64,000 nt of DNA from Microbotryomycetes sp. JL201 (Eukaryota > Basidiomycota > Microbotryomycetes). A program made the translations under genes and the position numbers. The notes below the pieces were generated by a model. The model saw only the letters and a list, made by a program, of their open reading frames with translations. It made no database searches and was not told where the DNA came from. The DNA lies in assembly GCA_033819885.1 (NCBI GenBank), contig JAQYUZ010000028.1:124001-188000 (forward strand), read 5' to 3'. Below are positions 59,676-64,000 of the stretch, in pieces (the stretch's first letter is position 1; each line of letters begins with the position of its first letter).

Positions 59676-61771
59676 ATGGCCGCAAAAACATACACGGCCG
59701 ACCAAGTCGCTGGTCACAATGTCGACGGTGACCTGTGGACAATCATCAATGGCGACGTGTACGACTTGTCTAGGTTCGCGGCCATGCACCCCGGAGGCGA
59801 AGGCGTGTTGCTCGACAAGGACGTCGCCGGCAAGGACAGCACAGATTTGTTTTTCAGTATGCACCGTTCAGAGGTCAGTCGCACTCGTGGCGTCTCGCAC
59901 TCACTCGCGCGCGCCACTCTCTCCCTCACTTGGGTTGTGGAGACCCCGGATAATTCGAGCGCTCGAGCCGGAGACGATCACTGACGAAACTAGTGCAGGT
60001 CCTCCAAAAGTACGCCAGATACAAAATCGGCACAGTCGCAGACTACAAAGGACAGACATACATCATCCCCGAGCCAGGAGCACTCAGCGTCGTGCCATAT
60101 GGCGAGCCGACCTGGCTGACTGAGCCGTTCAAGACTCCGTTCTTTGACGACTCGCACAGAGCATTGCAGAAGCAAATGCGCTTCTTTTTCGACACGTTTA
60201 TCAAAGCAGAAGCGCGCGAGCGAGAAATTAGTGCAGAAAGGCCTTCAAAGGAAGTATACGAGCTACTCGGCAGCGAAAAGTGGGAGATCAGTCAGTCGAA
60301 CAAAGTCACTACTCATGCACGACACACCATCTTACCCTTTCGTTTCGACAGACGCGATGCGAATGGGACCTGGAAAGCATCTCGAAGGACGTAAACTGCC
60401 CGGTGGCGTCGACCCCGCAAAGTTCAACTATTTCCACGAGCTCGTCGTTGTCCAAGAACTCGTTCGGATCGGGTCACCCGGCTACATGGCCGGTATCAAT
60501 GCAGGCATGGTTATTGGCTTGCCTCCTGTGCTGAATTTTGGCACGCCAAAGATGAAAAGCGAGGTCCTGCCTGATATTCTCAGGCGAGTACTGTCCTGCT
60601 GGGCAGAGACCGACTTTGCATTGACGCTGTCTCTCCGCACTGCTCCAGAGGAAAGAAATTCATCAGTCTCGCGATATCGGAAGCGTTCGCCGGCAGTGAC
60701 GTGCAGGGCATGACAACGACGGGAGTCAAGTCGGCCTGTGGCAAATACTATACAATCACAGGATCTAAAAAATGGATCACTTGCGGCCACTACTCTGATT
60801 GGTTCATGACGGGCGTTCGAACGGGAAACAACAAGCTTTCCATGTTTTTGATTCCAAGGACGGAAGGCGTAGAGACAAAGATCATCAAGACTTCATGTGC
60901 GTGTCTGCTAGTCAAGCAAAAAGAATGTCATTTCGCTCACTGTTGCACACTACAGACTCATCTGCTGCTGGTACGGCATATGTCTTTTTTGAAAACGTCA
61001 AAGTTCCAGTCGAAAACATTCTCGGTGGCGAAGGCAACGGCCTCAAGGTGATTCTATCCAATTTCAATGTGAGTGCACTCAGAGATGATGCATGAAGCAA
61101 AGCACTGAATTCTGAGCCCATCTCAGCACGAGCGCTGGGTCATCTGTGCCCGCATTGCCCGCTTCCAACGTTTCATTGTCGAAGAATGTATGAAATGGGT
61201 TCACCTGCGCAAAGTTGCAGGCAAACGTTTGATCGACAATGCCGTCATTCGTCAGAAACTCGGCAAAATGATTGCCCGAGTCGAAGGAGGGCAGGCGTGG
61301 CTCGAACAGTTGACGTTTCAAATGTGCTCTATGCCTTATGAGCAACAGTCGAAACATTTGGCGGGACCTATGGCTTTGCTCAAACTGTACTTGTCACGCT
61401 CGCAAGGCGAGATTTGTGACGAGGCGGTTCAGATCTTTGGAGGTCGTGGCATCACGCAGGGTGGAATGGGTGTTTACATCGAGTAAGCTTGGTCGAGGTT
61501 TCAAGCGCTCCCGAGCTGAGAATAAATTCGTCGCCCATGCAGGCAAGCGCAAAGGACATTTAAATTTGATTCAATCGTGAGTCGTAACGCAACCCTAGTC
61601 CGTCTTGTCCGACTCGTACTGACCTTGTTCTGTTAGTTGGGCGGTTCAGAGGAGGGTAAGAAGCAGCGACAAAGTGTCGCATCTCTTGTACTGATTGTCC
61701 AATTGTTTACAGTGTTGGCGGATCTTGGCGTCAGGCAAGCGTCGAAGCAGATGCCAAAGGCAGTCTTGTGA
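59676..61771 (+). CDS. Acyl-CoA dehydrogenase with N-terminal cytochrome b5 domain
   Basis: FAD enzyme of the acyl-CoA dehydrogenase superfamily fused to a heme domain. Residues 1-80 form cytochrome b5: YTADQVAGHN, WTIINGDVYDLSRF, heme His in MHPGGEGVLL and the second heme His in FFSMHRSEV. The dehydrogenase follows: FHELVVVQELVRIGSPGYM, ISEAFAGSDVQGMTTTGVK (FAD/substrate loop), ITGSKKWITCGHYSDWFM, VENILGGEGNGLKVILSNF, HERWVICARIARF, AVQIFGGRGITQGGMGVYIE and a last pair of exons giving GGSEEVLADLGVRQA. It ends MPKAVL with no SKL signal. About nine exons. The b5 heme may receive electrons from FAD in place of ETF; that is inference. Confidence 0.92.
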
Positions 61772-61873
61772 ATACACTGTGCAGATTTCAGGCACACATG
61801 ACAATGCAAGCGCAATTCGTGTTACAACAAAATGTCCCATCTATTTTCGCGCAAATTCAGACCCTCATGCGTT

Positions 61874-62933
61874 CTATTGCCCTTTCGCCAATGTTGTGTT
61901 TGGTCCCAATATTGTCGCGTCTGTCGACGATGTCGAGAAGCGTCTCGCAGCGGCCGTGCTGACGTGTCCGGCCTCTTCTTCGTCTCGTTTTTCTTTTGCT
62001 TCGACGCGGTCTTTCGCATTGCTACCTTGCCGCTCGGCCATCGCTTCCTCTGTTCTCTTTCTTCGATAGTAGGGCGGATTCAAGATTGGCGCAAGTACGA
62101 AAATGCCGAGTTCTACCGCAACAAGAGCCGAGTACGAGATTGACGCGAGCACGTCGAAGGGTGGCGGAGCGTACACGATGCTCAAAAGAGAAAACACGCC
62201 GCCGAGCAAGTCGACTGTCAGAAAGATAAAGCTGATGCCGATGACCGCTCGAAGTTTGTACACCTCCCAGTATTGTGGCAAGAGGCCTGCGACGATGAAG
62301 ATGGCGGCGAGGACGCCCCAAGCTTGGCGCGCTCGATCTGACGAATATGCCGCAAAGACGAGGCCAACTTCGACTCCGCCAGCAAAGGCCGATGCGACCA
62401 CAAGAAATGCCCACGCGAAGAATGAGCTCCATTTGTAATCGTAATGAAGTCCTTGAGCGGTTGTGATTGCAGCGAGAAACGTAAAGCATTGGGGCCTGAG
62501 CGTTTCCAAATGTGTTAGCGGTGGATCAGCCTCACCGAACGCGCGCGATTGACGCTCACTGGATCTGCAATGGAATAGACAGGCCTTGAGCAACGTTGTA
62601 TGCGCCAAGAAAGATTCCGCTCGTGTACCAGATGAGCCTGCCAGGAGGAGCAAAGGAGATCGTTGATAAGCAATTTCGTGCACATCCGTTGTCCTCGAAG
62701 CGTAAACGCACATCATTGTAGTTGACAGACCTTCAGTTGAGCTACGTCTCCATGTCTTCCACTGAAGAGAGGTAGAGTGTGACGCTAATTAGCTTGCGCA
62801 GATTCGCGATCGTTCGCTTTGGCGACGCAAAAGAGCAGGTAGTGCTCACAATCTGGGGAATTAGTTGGATGCTCCAAAAGACGGCGCCGAGCGTGCCAAA
62901 GGCGTTCTCGAGCGCATGGCTGGCCTTGACCAT
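61874..62933 (-). CDS. PQ-loop repeat membrane protein
   Basis: Seven-segment membrane protein of the PQ-loop family (cystinosin, Ypq and SWEET-like fold). The start at 62933 gives MVKASHALENAFGTLGAV. The first PQ motif is WSIQLIPQI|WKTWRRSSTEG, across an intron. The middle exons carry LIWYTSGIFLGAYNVAQG. The second PQ motif is GLLPQYWEVYKLRAVIGISFIFLTVDLLGG, followed by a last membrane segment (ALVAVELGIFVLAPILNPPYY). A hydrophilic, Lys/Glu-rich tail of about 65 residues ends TTLAKGQ. Fungal relatives are vacuolar amino acid exporters or uncharacterised; specificity is unknown. Confidence 0.85.
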
Positions 62934-63150
62934 GGCATGTGCGAGCGAAAGCTTGAATGCTCGATTGTTGTTGAAATGGCGAAGATCTCGGGCTTGAAAT
63001 GTAGCGGGTGAGCAAGGAGGGATGTCTCGATCACCAAGCAGGAGTGTGTGATGTGCGAGAGAGTAGATCGGGTGGCGTGGCGTTGTCGGAGATCAACCAA
63101 CGCTTGCGCTCTGCTTTCAGTCGAACCATCGGCCGTCACCTGATGGCACG

Positions 63151-64000
63151 ATGAGCTCGGGCGTGCCATACGCCGTCTATCAGGCTCCTAAGCGACCTCC
63201 GCGAGCGCACATTGAGCAGCCAGCAGCGCCAGCGCCGGCGTCGTTGGTCATGGCAGTGACGCCATCGAACCGCGCCCGCGCGCTCGCCAAAGTCACGCGC
63301 GCCGCCCAATCAACGAGCGAAATTGTCGGTCCAAAGCTCGACAGCGCCAAAGCGAGGCTGCACGAGTGGAAGGATCGTCAGCAGCAGCAGCAGCCGAACT
63401 CGGCACGGCTCCGCAGCGCCACACCATCTCGTCAGAGCAGCTGGTCGTCTCTGTTTGCAGCTCAGAACGGCACTGCAGACCCGAGACGGCGCTCGGACTT
63501 TGCAGACCCGACCAGGCTCGCTTCGACAAGCGCACGAGCCGACAACGCCAACACCGCTCGCACAAATTCGCGCTCAGATTCGACCGGCACGAGCAAATGG
63601 GCAGGCTGGTCAAACTACTTTTCATCAAACTCGGCCCGCAAAGAGTCTGTCAACACCTGGGGCGAAGAAAAGCTCGTGGCGTTCCCTGGCGTGAGCTCTG
63701 CTTCTAAATGACTCAGTAGCATGCACACGGACCACGACCCGCTGACACGCTCTCGTTCGGTTCCTCAGTGGGCAACTTTGTGTCCATCAAAGCATGCGAC
63801 AACAGAGCCAGCACTCGTCTTGCACGTGCTCGCACACGGATACGCCTATCGACTCCGACCGCTCGACCAGGCATCTCGCTCACAAAGAATATTCTACTCT
63901 CTCGCAAAAAGCTTTGCGTCACTGCCAAGAGTGCCAGCACATCTGCTCAACAGCGACGCGGCAAAGGAAGAAGCGCTCGCCGACGAAGAGGCAGAGTCGC
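63151..64000 (+). CDS. App1-like protein (DUF2183 phosphatidate phosphatase family), 5' part only
   Basis: Runs off the right edge. Exon 1 (63151-63690) encodes 180 residues, Ser/Arg/Ala-rich and disordered (NSARLRSATPSRQSSWS, SKWAGWSNYFSS), ending EEKLVAFPG. Exon 2 from 63769 continues WATLCPSKHATTEPALVLHVLAHGYAYRLRP, then ASRSQRIFYSLAKSFASLP. The FPGWA, GYAYRxRP and SRSQR...AKSFAxLP blocks resemble the N-terminal region of fungal App1, a phosphatidate phosphatase at cortical actin patches; the catalytic part would lie outside the window. The identification rests on these blocks only. Divergent from the PQ-loop gene, 217 bases between ATGs. Confidence 0.6.

Overview
The window looks like a compact, intron-rich nuclear segment of a basidiomycete fungus. 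Genes sit 80-600 bases apart on both strands. Most are split by short spliceosomal introns of about 50-90 bases with gtgagt/gtcagt-type donors. Gene content is fungal (ABCC/Yor1-type ABC transporter, She9/Mdm33, Mnr2-type CorA, fungal sulfite reductase beta subunit, App1-like protein), and there is an HP1-type chromodomain protein. A small-genome Pucciniomycotina yeast (Mixia-like) would fit, but that placement is inference; no rDNA or other marker is present.

Layout. 0.4-4.4 kb: SLC35F-type transporter, intron-bearing tRNA-Lys(CUU), an unrecognised small gene, and ribosomal protein eL33. 4.6-14.9 kb, all minus strand: MFS sugar/inositol transporter, phosphomannose isomerase, a small hydrophilic fungal protein and an ABCC transporter. 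15-19.7 kb: SHE9/MDM33 divergent from a SelO/Fmp40 AMPylase, then an unrecognised gene. 20.2-30.1 kb: sulfite reductase beta subunit, a fringe-like glycosyltransferase, a second tRNA-Lys(CUU) in opposite orientation, and an alpha/beta hydrolase. 30.7-38.8 kb: kynureninase, RPA3, a CorA/Mnr2-type Mg transporter, mitochondrial ribosomal protein mL59 and tRNA-Pro(AGG). 39.4-51.4 kb: a TFIIIC zinc-finger/WD subunit, a Gfo/Idh/MocA oxidoreductase, a DUSP-type ubiquitin protease and an alanine-glyoxylate aminotransferase. 51.5-64 kb: dihydroorotate dehydrogenase, a NASP/Hif1 histone chaperone, Mgs1/WRNIP1, an HP1-like protein, a cytochrome b5-acyl-CoA dehydrogenase fusion, a PQ-loop protein and the 5' part of an App1-like gene.

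The genes are mostly unrelated housekeeping functions: sulfate assimilation, NAD and pyrimidine synthesis, mannose metabolism, translation, chromatin and replication stress, and mitochondrial morphology. I see no secondary-metabolite cluster, CRISPR array, transposon or LTR element. The most informative oddities concern gene architecture: a 10-nt internal exon; coding ends of 5-10 nt cut off by introns; four GC-AG introns; four stop-free 3n introns hidden in open frames; a Mg-channel motif reading SLN instead of GMN; a possible non-AUG mitochondrial presequence on SelO; and a 178-residue tail on dihydroorotate dehydrogenase.
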